A stretch of DNA of 64,000 bases from contig CALLKE010000028.1 in the NCBI GenBank assembly GCA_938008555.1, positions 1-64,000 on the forward strand, written 5' to 3'. The notes below the pieces were generated by a model that worked only from the letters and a program-made list of their open reading frames with translations, did not search any database and was not told the origin of the DNA. Below are positions 32,802-42,831 of the stretch, piece by piece (within the stretch, counting starts at the first letter, position 1; every line of letters starts with the position of its first letter). A program made the translations under genes and the position numbers. This DNA is from an uncultured Pedobacter sp. GTDB lineage: Bacteria; Bacteroidota; Bacteroidia; Sphingobacteriales; Sphingobacteriaceae.

Positions 32802-34589
32802 CTAGTCCAGTTTAAGTACTGCCATAAATGCCGATTGTGGAATTTCCACATTCCCAACTTGGCGCATTCTTTTCTTACCCTTTTTCTGCTTCTCTAACAG
32901 TTTTCGCTTACGCGAGATATCTCCTCCGTAACATTTAGCAGTTACATCTTTACGCAAGGCTTTCACTGTTTCGCGTGCAATAATTTTTGCACCAATGGAC
33001 GCCTGAATGATAATCTCAAATTGTTGACGAGGCAATAATTCTTTTAATTTTTCACAGATTTTTTTACCAAAATCATATGAATTACTGCGATGAATCAAAG
33101 ATGATAAGGCATCCACAGGCTCACCATTCAAGCGAATGTCCAAACGAACAAGATCAGATTTTTGATAACCAATTTGATGATAATCAAATGACGCATAGCC
33201 TTTTGAAATGGTTTTAAGACGATCGTAAAAATCAAAAACAATCTCACCCATCGGCATTTCAAAAACAAGCTCAACACGATCAGATGTCAAATAAGATTGA
33301 TTAACAATAATTCCTCGTTTTTGAATACACAAGGACATAATTGGTCCAACAAACTCTGCTTTGGTAATAATATTAGCCTTGATATAAGGCTCTTCCACGT
33401 ACTCCATTTTGCTGGGGTCGGGTAAATCGGATGGATTATTAACCGCAATTTCATCACCCTTCGTCGTAAAAGCTTTGTATGACACGTTAGGTACGGTAGT
33501 GATTACCGTCATATTAAACTCACGCTCTAAACGCTCCTGTATAATTTCCATATGGAGCATTCCCAGAAATCCACACCGGAAACCAAAACCTAAGGCCGCT
33601 GAAGATTCAGGCTCAAATACGATAGAGGCATCATTTAATTGTAATTTGTGCATGCTTTCACGCAGCTCTTCGTAGTCTTCAGTATCCACGGGGTAGATGC
33701 CTGCAAACACCATCGGCTTCACTTCTTCAAAGCCCTGGATTGCTTCTTTACTCGGACGATCTTTGTGTGTGATGGTATCTCCCACCTTCACTTCACGCGC
33801 CTCCTTAATACCTGATATAATGTATCCCACATCCCCAGTTCTAATCACATCTTTTGGCTTCTGCGTCAATTTTAAAGTACCCACTTCATCAGCAATATAC
33901 TCCTTGTTAGTAGCCACAAATTTTACTTTATCGCCTTTACGGATTTCACCATTGATTACTTTGAAGTATGCGACAATACCACGGAAAGAATTAAAAACAG
34001 AATCAAAAATCAATGCTTGGAGTTCTCCATCTGGATTTCCAACAGGTGCGGGCACTCGATCAATGATTGCTTTTAAAATATCAAGAACTCCCATACCTGT
34101 TTTGCCAGATGCAGGAATAATTTCATCGCGCTTACAGCCAATAAGTTCAACAATCTGATCTTTCACCTCCTCTGGCATTGCCCCTGGAAGATCCATTTTA
34201 TTGAGAATGGGAATAATTTCTAAATCGTGCTCTAGGGCTAGATATAAATTAGAGATAGTTTGAGCCTGAATGCCTTGTGATGCATCTACGATGAGTAATG
34301 CTCCTTCACAGGCAGCGATGGATCGCGAAACTTCATAGGAAAAATCAACATGCCCTGGCGTGTCAATTAAGTTTAGAACATATTTCTCGCCATCCAATTC
34401 GTAGTCCATCTGAATCGCGTGACTTTTGATGGTGATGCCACGCTCACGTTCCAAATCCATGTCATCCAGCAATTGGGCCTGGGCTTCGCGTGCTGTAATC
34501 GTATGAGTGTACTCTAATAATCGATCAGCCAATGTACTCTTCCCATGATCGATATGGGCAATAATGCAAAAGTTACGTATATGCTTCAT
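32802..34589 (-). CDS. lepA: elongation factor 4 (LepA)
   Basis: Ribosome-associated GTPase that back-translocates or aids initiation under stress. The 595 residues are canonical: AHIDHGKSTL (G1) near residue 11, ERGITIKS, DTPGH, NKMDLPGA, then domains II, III (GFRCGFLGMLHMEI) and the LepA-specific C-terminal domain ending KRKLLEKQKKGKKRMRQVG, which reaches the peptidyl centre. Initiates an operon with holA and the aminotransferase gene. A TATCTTTG -7 box ends eight bases before the ATG. Confidence 0.98.
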   Translation of the reverse strand: MKHIRNFCIIAHIDHGKSTLADRLLEYTHTITAREAQAQLLDDMDLERERGITIKSHAIQMDYELDGEKYVLNLIDTPGHVDFSYEVSRSIAACEGALLIVDASQGIQAQTISNLYLALEHDLEIIPILNKMDLPGAMPEEVKDQIVELIGCKRDEIIPASGKTGMGVLDILKAIIDRVPAPVGNPDGELQALIFDSVFNSFRGIVAYFKVINGEIRKGDKVKFVATNKEYIADEVGTLKLTQKPKDVIRTGDVGYIISGIKEAREVKVGDTITHKDRPSKEAIQGFEEVKPMVFAGIYPVDTEDYEELRESMHKLQLNDASIVFEPESSAALGFGFRCGFLGMLHMEIIQERLEREFNMTVITTVPNVSYKAFTTKGDEIAVNNPSDLPDPSKMEYVEEPYIKANIITKAEFVGPIMSLCIQKRGIIVNQSYLTSDRVELVFEMPMGEIVFDFYDRLKTISKGYASFDYHQIGYQKSDLVRLDIRLNGEPVDALSSLIHRSNSYDFGKKICEKLKELLPRQQFEIIIQASIGAKIIARETVKALRKDVTAKCYGGDISRKRKLLEKQKKGKKRMRQVGNVEIPQSAFMAVLKLD

Positions 34590-34597
34590 CTGACTGG

Positions 34598-34605
34598 CAA
34601 AGATA
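34598..34605 (-). promoter_or_regulatory. -7 box (TATCTTTG) close to the lepA start
   Basis: Minus-strand TAnnTTTG separated by eight bases from the lepA ATG; transcription would start within a few bases of the start codon. Confidence 0.45.
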
Positions 34606-34779
34606 GGGTTTTAAGGAGTACATAAGTTCATCAATAAATGCATTCACATTAGAAAAGTCTAATAGGAAATGCGCTAACACAGCACTTAGAACCAGTTCTT
34701 TATTTTAAACTCCCCCAATCATATAAGCACTTTGTAAAATACGCTGACAAAAACCAGGCAAATTCAGCATATTTACCAC

Positions 34780-37071
34780 ATGTTCAGAAGAATTAAAAGC
34801 AAACCGCTGCGTTATACCATCATTACCATTTACAGCATCATTATTTTGCTGTGTGCAATTGAGCTCAATTTTTTATGGCTATTTGGTTATTCGCCTACTA
34901 TTCAGGATATCAAAATGCCTAACATGCACATCTCATCTGAAGTGTATACGGCAGACGGCAAGTTGATTGGCAAGTACTATAAAGAAAATAGAAGCCCCGT
35001 TTTATTCAAGGAGATTTCACCAAATGTGATTAATGCATTGATAGCTACAGAGGATGTACGTTTTTTTGATCATAGTGGTATTGATTTGCACTCACTTATT
35101 TCAAGTATCATTTCTACTTTCAAAGGAGATATGCGAGGAGCTAGTACAATTACTCAACAACTAGCTAAAAATTTATACAGTACACGCAACCAGAAATCAC
35201 AAGGCTTAATCAAATACATCCCGGGAGTCCGTACCTTGTTTTACAAACTCAAAGAGTGGATTACGGCATACGAGCTCGAGGTCTATTATTCAAAGCAAGA
35301 TATTTTAACATTATATCTGAACACTGTTCCTTTTGGAAACAATACTTACGGAATTAAAACAGCAGCAAAACTTTACTTTAGTAAAGAGCCTAACAAATTA
35401 CAGATTGAAGAGGCAGCCATTTTAATAGGAATGCTCAAAGCGACAACCACTTATAATCCTATTAAAAATCCAGACAAGGCTTTGGGCCGAAGAAATGTTG
35501 TTTTAGGTCAGATGCAGAAGTACAACTATATCAGCTTAGCCGATTTAAAAAGATTAAGCAATCTCCCCTTAAAATTAAAACCCTTAGAATTAAATGATAG
35601 TGACGGCGGATCCTATTTACGTTCAGCTGTAGCTAAATATCTTGAGAAATGGTGCGAAGACAATGGCTATGATTTGTACTCAGATGGCTTAAAAATTTAT
35701 ACCACGATTGACTCCAGATTGCAACAATATGCGGAGGAAGCTGTCGCTGAGCAAATGAAAACGTTACAAACCCGTTTCCAAAATGTTTGGGGAAAACAAA
35801 ATCCATGGCGTACATCTGCCGGGATTGAGATTCCCGATTTTGCAGAAAAGGCTGCACAGCGTCTTCCTTATTATGCAGCACTCAAGGCTAAATACCCTAC
35901 CCGTCCAGACTCCATCAGATTTTATCTCAACAAACCTAAAAAGATGAAAGTATTTTCATGGGATGGTGATAAAGATGAATACTTTTCAACCCTAGATTCC
36001 ATCAAATACTATGCAAAAATAGTGAACACAGGAGTGATGACTCTTGACCCATTCAATGGTCACATTAAAGTTTGGATTGGAGGTATTAACCATAATTATT
36101 TTAAATATGATCATGTCAATCAAGCTAAACGCCAAGCAGGTTCTGTATTTAAGCCATTCGTTTATCTAACGGCTTTACAACAGGGCATGAGCCCTTGCGA
36201 TACATTTATCGATAAGCGCGTCAAAATTGCTTTTACTGATAAAGGAAAAATGGAATACTGGGAACCCAATAACGCTGATTTTAAATTCTCGGGTCGAGAA
36301 ATGTCTTTACGGTGGGCAATGGGTAAATCGGTTAATTCGATCACTGCACAAGTCACAGAAAAAGTTGGCTGGGACAATGTGGTTAAATCTGCGTACATGT
36401 GTGGCATTGAAAGCAATCTTAAATCCGTACCATCAGTGGGTTTAGGTCCTAATGATGTCTCTGTCTTTGAGATGGTCAAAGCCTATGGTACTTTTTTAAA
36501 TACAGGACTCAAAACAAATCCCATACTTGTGGATCGAATTACAGATCACGATGATAACACCATTGAACAATTTACAGCCAAACAAGAGCGAGTAATTTCG
36601 AAAGAAATTGCTTGGCTCATGCTATACATGTTTCGAGGGGGGATGGAAGAACCAGGTGGAACTTCTCAAGCTTTATGGGCATGGGATCTGTGGAAAAACA
36701 ACAATCAGATTGGTGGAAAAACGGGTACTTCATCCGACTATGTAGACGGTTGGTATATGGGCATCACCAAAGATCTAGTGACTGGTGTATGGGTAGGATG
36801 CGACGAGCGAAGTGTACATTTCAGAGACTCTCAAACAGGTGAAGGCTCACATACAGCATTGCCTATTTTCGCTAAGTTCATGGAAAAAATATACCACGAT
36901 CCTTCTACTAAAATTACGCAAGGACGCTTTCCAAAACCAGATGTTGACATCACACGAAAGTACCAGTGTACAACTCCCCAATTCGCATTAGACTCGACTA
37001 GAATAGATAGCTTGTCTACCGATTCAATAATTACCCCAGAGGCGCTCATTGATACTAATAAATCAGACTAG
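34780..37071 (+). CDS. class A penicillin-binding protein (PBP1a-like)
   Basis: Bifunctional peptidoglycan glycosyltransferase and transpeptidase, 763 residues, anchored by one N-terminal helix (about 14-38). The GT51 domain has ATEDVRFFDHSGIDL with catalytic Glu, GASTITQQLAKNLY and the second Glu in YELEVYYSKQDIL. The transpeptidase has SVFKPF (nucleophile Ser), KSVNS and KTGTSSDY. A region rich in Asp and Lys lies between about 320 and 410. It stands alone: divergent from lepA (190-base gap) and followed by the protease-barrel gene 169 bases later. Confidence 0.93.
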   Translation: MFRRIKSKPLRYTIITIYSIIILLCAIELNFLWLFGYSPTIQDIKMPNMHISSEVYTADGKLIGKYYKENRSPVLFKEISPNVINALIATEDVRFFDHSGIDLHSLISSIISTFKGDMRGASTITQQLAKNLYSTRNQKSQGLIKYIPGVRTLFYKLKEWITAYELEVYYSKQDILTLYLNTVPFGNNTYGIKTAAKLYFSKEPNKLQIEEAAILIGMLKATTTYNPIKNPDKALGRRNVVLGQMQKYNYISLADLKRLSNLPLKLKPLELNDSDGGSYLRSAVAKYLEKWCEDNGYDLYSDGLKIYTTIDSRLQQYAEEAVAEQMKTLQTRFQNVWGKQNPWRTSAGIEIPDFAEKAAQRLPYYAALKAKYPTRPDSIRFYLNKPKKMKVFSWDGDKDEYFSTLDSIKYYAKIVNTGVMTLDPFNGHIKVWIGGINHNYFKYDHVNQAKRQAGSVFKPFVYLTALQQGMSPCDTFIDKRVKIAFTDKGKMEYWEPNNADFKFSGREMSLRWAMGKSVNSITAQVTEKVGWDNVVKSAYMCGIESNLKSVPSVGLGPNDVSVFEMVKAYGTFLNTGLKTNPILVDRITDHDDNTIEQFTAKQERVISKEIAWLMLYMFRGGMEEPGGTSQALWAWDLWKNNNQIGGKTGTSSDYVDGWYMGITKDLVTGVWVGCDERSVHFRDSQTGEGSHTALPIFAKFMEKIYHDPSTKITQGRFPKPDVDITRKYQCTTPQFALDSTRIDSLSTDSIITPEALIDTNKSD

Positions 37072-37240
37072 AAATATCAAAGCAATATCTATAGCGGTTG
37101 ATCAATCAAACCTAAATATCTCATCACTTCTAAAAAACAACCCCGAAATAGTTGATTTTTTTTCTTACGCTTGCGTTAACTTTTCCAGACAGCATTTTAT
37201 TTGGTTGAAAATATTGTGCCGAAATAAATAAACAAAGCAA

Positions 37241-40200
37241 ATGAAGAATAGTCTATTTAAAACAAACCTGTCAGCATGCCTTATATTTTCGTTCACGCTC
37301 TTCGCTTTTCTAAGTCCCACTTTTTCAGCAAAAGCCCAATATTTTGGTCAAAATAAAGTACGATACAAAAAACTCAATTTTAAAGTATACGAAACGCCAC
37401 ATTTTTCATTGTACTATTATTTACGCAATGAAAATCTAATTAAACGATTTGCACAAGAAGCTGAAGTCTGGTACAACTTACACCAGCAAGTATTCAGAGA
37501 TACTTTTATCAAAAAAAATCCAATTATACTGTACGCCAATAGCCCTGACTTTCAACAAACCACTGCCATACAAGGTGATATAGGCGTAGGTACAGGGGGG
37601 GTTACCGAAGGGATGAAAAATAGAGTTGTGATGCCTATCACACAATTAAACCAGCAAACACGTCACGTCATAGGTCACGAATTGGTCCATGCATTTCAAT
37701 ACCATATTCTCATTGAAGGAGACTCAACCAATATTGAAAATATTGACAAAGTTCCACTATGGATGATTGAAGGAATGGCAGAATACCTATCCATAGGAAA
37801 AGTAGACGCTTATACAGGCATGTGGATGCGCGACGCTTTTTTAAGTAAAGACATCCCCACCCTTAAGCAGCTTACTATGAGTAACAAATATTTCCCCTAT
37901 CGTTATGGGCAAGCTTTTTGGTCCTATGTTGGCTCTACCTATGGGGATACAATTATTGTTCCATTCTTCAAACGCGCTGCTAGATATGGCTATGAAAAAG
38001 CATTGATGTACACTTTTGGTTATGATGAAAAAACATTTTCAAGTCTGTGGAAAACAAGTATTGAGAATAGCTATAAGCCTTATATTAAAGACACAGCTCA
38101 AGTCATCGTTGGTAAACGAATTATCGATAGCAAAAATGCAGGAGAACACTACAATGTCGCACCTGCAATTTCACCCGATGGAAAGTATGTTGCTTTTCTA
38201 TCAGAAAAAGATCTTCTGAGTATTGATCTTTTCTTAGCTGATGCACAAACTGGAAAAGTTTTGCAAAAATTAACTAGCAAATCTAGAAACTCACATATTG
38301 ATGAGTTTAACTTTATTGAATCTGCTGGAGCATGGTCTCCAGATTGCAAACAATTCGCATTTAGTACATTCAGTGCCGGACGAAATCAACTGGTTATAAT
38401 TGATATTGCAACAGGTAAAACACGCAGTATGAAATCAATGGGCGAGGTAGAAGAGTTCGGAAACCTGACTTGGTCACCTGATGGAAGTAGTATTGCTTTC
38501 TCGGGCTTAAAAAATGGACAGAGTGATCTTTTTATGTATGATCTAAACACTAAAGAAGTGATTCAATTAACCAATGATTCATACTCTGACTATCAACCAA
38601 GCTTTTCACATGATGGTCGCAAGATTGTATTTAGTAGCGATCGAGCAGCATTTAATCATTCTCTAAAGGGAGTAAACATTCCTTTTGGCTTAGCTGTACT
38701 CAACATTAATGAGAAATCAATTGATAACATCTTATTGTTTAGCGGTGCGAATAACTTAAATCCTCAATTTTCTGCAAATGATCAAAAAATCTATTTCTTA
38801 TCCAATCGAGATGGATTTCGAAACTTATATAGATATGATATTTCATCAAATGATGTAGAACAATTAACTAAATACTTCACAGGTATTAGTGGAATAACTG
38901 AATTTTCACCAGCACTCAGTATTTCAAAAAATGATGACATACTCTACTCATATTACCAAGCTCAAAAGTATGCTATTTACAATGCCAAAGCCTCTGAATT
39001 TGTAGCAAACCCTGTCGACCCACAGCACTTAAATTTAAATGCTGCCATATTACCCCCGACAAAATCTACAGGAATAGACATCATTAATAGCAATCTAAGC
39101 AACTTCAGCCGATTCGAAAAAATAAGCTTTTCTCAAATCGAACAAGTTCCCTATCGCCCTAAATTCAAATTAGATTATATATCCAGCAATGGTGTGGGTG
39201 TGGGTGTATCAGCAGGTGGTTATGGAACAACAACAGGCTTATCAAGTGGTGCTCAAGGCATTTTTAGCGACATCACAGGACAAAATCAAATATTTACAGC
39301 TGTTGCTGTGAATGGCCAGATTTATGACTTTGGTGGCCAAATCGCCTATACTCATCAAAAAAGCAGAATTAATTGGGGAGTATCACTTTCTCATATTCCC
39401 TATGTATCTGCAGCCATATCAAGCTCTATTGATCCCGATCCAAATGGGGGGCCTAATCCCGTTTATAATGAAAAATATGATCTCATACACACATTCGTAG
39501 ATCAGTTTTCACTATTTAGTTCATACCCGTTTTCTCGAATCAACCGATTTGAGTTAAGCACAGGCCTTTTGCACTATAGCTATCGCGTGGATCGATATGA
39601 CAATTACTATCAATATGACCCTAGCACGCAAACAATAGGAGGAGGAATTGGTTCTCAACATGAGAAACTGTCTTCTAGTCAGATAACCCAATCGTATGGT
39701 ACATATCTCAATTCCTTAGGCTTATATCAAGTAGGTGGCGCCTTTGTCGGAGATAATACATTTTGGGGGATTACGGCTCCTCTCAATGGCCAGCGATATC
39801 GACTGGGCTTAGAAGCTTATTCAGGCGACTATCACTTGGGAGCATACACAATCGATTTGCGCCGCTATATTCGTTTAAAGCCTATTTCTTTAGCAGGAAG
39901 ATTATATAGTTACGGTCGATTTGGTGCCGATGAAAAAAAATTATACCCTTTATATGTTGGTTATGATTATTACATACATGGTTACAATCCTAATTCATTC
40001 AACAATAATGTGAATGTGGCAAGTACTGGATTTAATATAAATCAGTTAACTGGTTCTAGAATTGCGGTCGCAAATTTTGAAGTTCGCCTGCCATTTACAG
40101 GGCCAGAAAAATTATGTGCTATTGACTCCAAATTCTTTTTTAGTGATCTGAATGCTTTTTTTGATGTAGGAATAGCTTATTATGGAGACTCAAAACTATC

Positions 40201-40426
40201 ATTTGCTTCACAGCCAACTGTTGTTGGCTCTATCCCTGCACCCACTCCTACCGATCCCAATGCAACCAGCCTCTTGTATGATAGAATCCCTGTTATGAGT
40301 GCTGGGGTATCGTTGCGTATAAATTTATTTGGTGTTTTTATTATAGAGCCTTACTATGCCATTCCATTTCAACGTACCGATATCACTTTTGGAATATTTG
40401 GCTTAAATCTAGCCCCTGGTTGGTAA
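37241..40426 (+). CDS. gluzincin peptidase / TolB-like propeller / outer-membrane barrel fusion
   Basis: A 1061-residue exported protein. A signal peptide runs to about residue 33 (SAKAQ). A peptidase MA-like domain has HELVH at 146-150 and the second ligand region IEGMAEY at 176-182, so a zinc gluzincin. A TolB/PD40 propeller follows (about 285-560; SPDGKYVAFLSEKD, SPDGSSIAFSG, SHDGRKIVFSSD). The last 430 residues look like a beta-barrel (alternating aromatic strands, ending NLAPGW), similar to D15/BamA-type surface antigens. I recognise the parts and have seen similar Bacteroidota fusions, but the substrate is unknown. Outer-membrane location is inferred. Confidence 0.82.
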   Translation: MKNSLFKTNLSACLIFSFTLFAFLSPTFSAKAQYFGQNKVRYKKLNFKVYETPHFSLYYYLRNENLIKRFAQEAEVWYNLHQQVFRDTFIKKNPIILYANSPDFQQTTAIQGDIGVGTGGVTEGMKNRVVMPITQLNQQTRHVIGHELVHAFQYHILIEGDSTNIENIDKVPLWMIEGMAEYLSIGKVDAYTGMWMRDAFLSKDIPTLKQLTMSNKYFPYRYGQAFWSYVGSTYGDTIIVPFFKRAARYGYEKALMYTFGYDEKTFSSLWKTSIENSYKPYIKDTAQVIVGKRIIDSKNAGEHYNVAPAISPDGKYVAFLSEKDLLSIDLFLADAQTGKVLQKLTSKSRNSHIDEFNFIESAGAWSPDCKQFAFSTFSAGRNQLVIIDIATGKTRSMKSMGEVEEFGNLTWSPDGSSIAFSGLKNGQSDLFMYDLNTKEVIQLTNDSYSDYQPSFSHDGRKIVFSSDRAAFNHSLKGVNIPFGLAVLNINEKSIDNILLFSGANNLNPQFSANDQKIYFLSNRDGFRNLYRYDISSNDVEQLTKYFTGISGITEFSPALSISKNDDILYSYYQAQKYAIYNAKASEFVANPVDPQHLNLNAAILPPTKSTGIDIINSNLSNFSRFEKISFSQIEQVPYRPKFKLDYISSNGVGVGVSAGGYGTTTGLSSGAQGIFSDITGQNQIFTAVAVNGQIYDFGGQIAYTHQKSRINWGVSLSHIPYVSAAISSSIDPDPNGGPNPVYNEKYDLIHTFVDQFSLFSSYPFSRINRFELSTGLLHYSYRVDRYDNYYQYDPSTQTIGGGIGSQHEKLSSSQITQSYGTYLNSLGLYQVGGAFVGDNTFWGITAPLNGQRYRLGLEAYSGDYHLGAYTIDLRRYIRLKPISLAGRLYSYGRFGADEKKLYPLYVGYDYYIHGYNPNSFNNNVNVASTGFNINQLTGSRIAVANFEVRLPFTGPEKLCAIDSKFFFSDLNAFFDVGIAYYGDSKLSFASQPTVVGSIPAPTPTDPNATSLLYDRIPVMSAGVSLRINLFGVFIIEPYYAIPFQRTDITFGIFGLNLAPGW

Positions 40427-40476
40427 TATAATCGTGACTATCTAACTACAAATTCACTTTCAATTGAAACATTGGC

Positions 40477-40791
40477 TTATACACTTGTCCAATTATTCTC
40501 AAATTTCAAAGCGGTAGTTAAATCAATCCAATCTGGATTCACAGCCTGGATGATCTTGTTTTTCTGTGCCCTGGTGAATCTGCTAACAAGCTGAAAACGT
40601 TGCATGGTCAAAGATTCTGACGTAAACTCCTCAAAATATACCAAACGGCTCAACTGTTGTCCAGCATCAAAAGCTAGATTAGAAATTTGATGATAAAAAA
40701 CCATGGTTTCTATCAAGTCGTTACTCATTCCTACATGGAGGCTATCTCTATTACGATCCGTAATCAAATAAACATATTTATTCATTTTCAT
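40477..40791 (-). CDS. degenerate GIY-YIG family protein
   Basis: A 104-residue protein with the GIY-YIG layout: VYLI near residue 7 in place of GIY, LHVGMS near 18 in place of YIG, then QLVYFE-like SRLVYFEEFTSESLTMQRFQLV, and RAQKNKIIQAVNPDW. Relatives form the UPF0213/YhbQ group of small stand-alone nucleases of uncertain role. The first motif is so altered that nuclease activity is uncertain. It is divergent from the S24 regulator and may be co-regulated from the shared 116-base space. Confidence 0.7.
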   Translation of the reverse strand: MKMNKYVYLITDRNRDSLHVGMSNDLIETMVFYHQISNLAFDAGQQLSRLVYFEEFTSESLTMQRFQLVSRFTRAQKNKIIQAVNPDWIDLTTALKFENNWTSV

Positions 40792-40832
40792 TGAATTTAA
40801 AGGAACAGTAACAATTGAGGTAAATATCGCTT

Positions 40833-40840
40833 TATTTTTG
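40833..40840 (+). promoter_or_regulatory. promoter -7 box (TATTTTTG) of the S24 regulator
   Basis: Match to TAnnTTTG 67 bases upstream of the regulator ATG; TTG at 40815-40817 is 15 bases further up, slightly short. Putative operators lie just downstream. Confidence 0.45.
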
Positions 40841-40850
40841 AAGAAATAAA

Positions 40851-40889
40851 TACTAATTTTATGAGCACAATGTACTAATTTTCTTAGTA
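40851..40889. promoter_or_regulatory. candidate operator of the S24 regulator
   Basis: TACTAATTTT occurs twice in direct orientation 22 bases apart (40851 and 40873), and the second copy forms the palindrome TACTAA-N5-TTAGTA (40873-40889). Spacing of two helical turns and position between the -7 box and the ATG suit autorepression by the XRE-type dimer. Confidence 0.5.
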
Positions 40890-40907
40890 TATCTTTTTTT
40901 TAGAATA

Positions 40908-41684
40908 ATGACCCATATTTCATCTAACCTCAAATATTTACGCAAAAAAAAAGGACTCACACAGCAACAATTTGCTGATGAACTTAAGATAAAACGATCG
41001 CTAGTGGGTGCATATGAAGAAGAGCGAGCAGAGCCCAAATACGATCTACTTCAACAGTTTGCCAACTATTATGAATTATCAATAGATGAGCTGTTAAATG
41101 AAAAAATCAATGACAAATGGAAGCCAAAACCTCAAATTGACCCCTCAAACTTACGTGTACTCAGCATCACTGTCGACAGCCAGAATCAAGAAAACATTGA
41201 GCTTGTTCCAATCAAAGCAAGTGCAGGTTATTTAGATGGCTATGCTGATCCAACGTTTATGAGTGATTTACCAAAGTTCTATCTTCCCATGTTTCGCCAA
41301 GGTACTTATCGTGGATTTGAAATTAAGGGGGATTCCATGCCCCCTTTACAATCCGGAACCATTATTATAGGCGAGTATCTTGAAAATTGGTCTAATTTAA
41401 AACTCGGCGAAACATGTATCATCATCAGCAAAAATGACGGAATTGCTTACAAACGTATTGGAAGCAAGTTTAAAGAGAACAAGCCCTTAAAACTATTGTC
41501 AGACAATCCCATTTATGAGCCTTACACCGTTGCATGTGATGAGATTATTGAAATATGGAAAGCGAAAGCATATATCAGCACACAATTTCCTGAGCCAGCT
41601 CCAGAGCCCACACTAGAAACCATCACTGCCATGGTAAGTCAAATGCAAAAATCGATCACCGATTTACAGAAGAACAAATCTTGA
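40908..41684 (+). CDS. XRE/S24 LexA-like transcriptional regulator
   Basis: A 258-residue repressor. The XRE helix-turn-helix covers about residues 5-62 (GLTQQQFADELKIKRSLVGAYEEER). The S24 self-cleavage domain has the scissile Ala106-Gly107 (KASAGYLDGY), Ser143 in GDSMPP and Lys182 in AYKRI: all residues for LexA/CI-type autocleavage. A proline-rich tail ends with a short coiled coil (about 235-256). In many Bacteroidota this type replaces or complements LexA or controls oxidative or photolyase genes. It is not in a prophage here: its neighbours are housekeeping genes. Divergent from the GIY-YIG-like gene; followed 25 bases later by bioF. Confidence 0.88.
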   Translation: MTHISSNLKYLRKKKGLTQQQFADELKIKRSLVGAYEEERAEPKYDLLQQFANYYELSIDELLNEKINDKWKPKPQIDPSNLRVLSITVDSQNQENIELVPIKASAGYLDGYADPTFMSDLPKFYLPMFRQGTYRGFEIKGDSMPPLQSGTIIIGEYLENWSNLKLGETCIIISKNDGIAYKRIGSKFKENKPLKLLSDNPIYEPYTVACDEIIEIWKAKAYISTQFPEPAPEPTLETITAMVSQMQKSITDLQKNKS

Positions 41685-41709
41685 CATTTTTAAGGATACA
41701 CTTTTTCAA

Positions 41710-42831
41710 ATGAAAGCCATCGATAGCTTCATCCATGAGCGTTTGACTCAACGCCAAACAATCGGTACTTCTCGTCAGTTAAGTGTTCACAACGCTTTAA
41801 TTGATTTCTCCTCAAACGACTATCTTGGGTTTGCGCGATCAACGGAACTCAAAACACATTTTGAAGACGCACTCAAAAAATATCCTGGCTACAAATTAGG
41901 ATCTACAGGGTCTCGTTTATTGGCAGGTAACGACCTATTCACCGAGAATCTTGAAAAAAAAATTGCCGCATTTCATCTCGCAGAATCCGCATTGATTTTT
42001 AATTCAGGGTATGACGCCAATTTAGGCTTACTATCCTCTCTTCCTCAGCGTGGAGACACCATTATTACCGATGAGCTCGTTCACGCGAGTATGATCGATG
42101 GTGCAAGGCTAAGTCATGCAAATCGATACACATTTAAACACAATGATCTACATAGTCTCGAGCAGAAACTGAAACAAGCTCGTGGAAAAATCTACATTGC
42201 TATTGAAAGTGTTTACTCAATGGATGGAGATGAAGCTCCCCTAGAGAAAATATGCAAACTAGCAGAACAATATCATGCCGCACTATTGGTCGATGAAGCA
42301 CACGCCATTGGAATATATGGGACTCGGGGCAGAGGACTCGTCGAAAAAGAAGGGCTAACGAAGCGTGTTTTTGCTCGAACTATTACTTTTGGAAAGGCAC
42401 TAGGAACACATGGAGCAGCCATTCTAGGGTCTAATGTGCTGCGTGCTTATCTCATCAATTTTGCACGATCATTTATTTATAGTACGGCCGCCAATTTCTG
42501 CTCACATCTAGCTACGGAAGTAGCTTATCAATTTTTGACTCAATATGATCATCAATCAGCAATCTATCAAAGGATTCATTCTTTCAAAGAAGCAATTCAT
42601 AACACAAGTCGCTTAATTGAAAGTAATTCTCCTATTCAAATTATTCTCATCCCAGGCAATCGAGAAGCTAAACATATTGAACAAAAGCTACAACATGCAG
42701 GATTCGACGTACGTGCAATACTCAGTCCAACTGTCAAAGCTGATTCAGAAAGACTAAGAATTTGTTTACACAACCATAATTCGTTCGAAGAGATTAAAAG
42801 TCTGGCTTCAACAATCAACAAATACATATGA
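41710..42831 (+). CDS. bioF: 8-amino-7-oxononanoate synthase
   Basis: PLP-dependent alpha-oxoamine synthase joining pimeloyl thioester and alanine in biotin synthesis. The 373 residues have SSNDYLGFA, GSTGSRLLAGN, DELVHASMIDGA, VDEAHAIG and the PLP Lys in TFGKALGTHGAA. The KBL/AONS family is hard to split by sequence; context decides, as the stop overlaps the bioD start (ATGA). bioA, bioB, bioC and bioH are not in the window. Confidence 0.9.
   Translation: MKAIDSFIHERLTQRQTIGTSRQLSVHNALIDFSSNDYLGFARSTELKTHFEDALKKYPGYKLGSTGSRLLAGNDLFTENLEKKIAAFHLAESALIFNSGYDANLGLLSSLPQRGDTIITDELVHASMIDGARLSHANRYTFKHNDLHSLEQKLKQARGKIYIAIESVYSMDGDEAPLEKICKLAEQYHAALLVDEAHAIGIYGTRGRGLVEKEGLTKRVFARTITFGKALGTHGAAILGSNVLRAYLINFARSFIYSTAANFCSHLATEVAYQFLTQYDHQSAIYQRIHSFKEAIHNTSRLIESNSPIQIILIPGNREAKHIEQKLQHAGFDVRAILSPTVKADSERLRICLHNHNSFEEIKSLASTINKYI

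Noticed and set aside
33697..34158. 153-codon plus frame opposite lepA
   Set aside because: It is antisense to a perfectly conserved lepA and has no family features.
40477..41684. GIY-YIG plus S24 repressor as a prophage remnant
   Set aside because: No phage structural, integrase or replication gene is near, and bioF follows within 25 bases.
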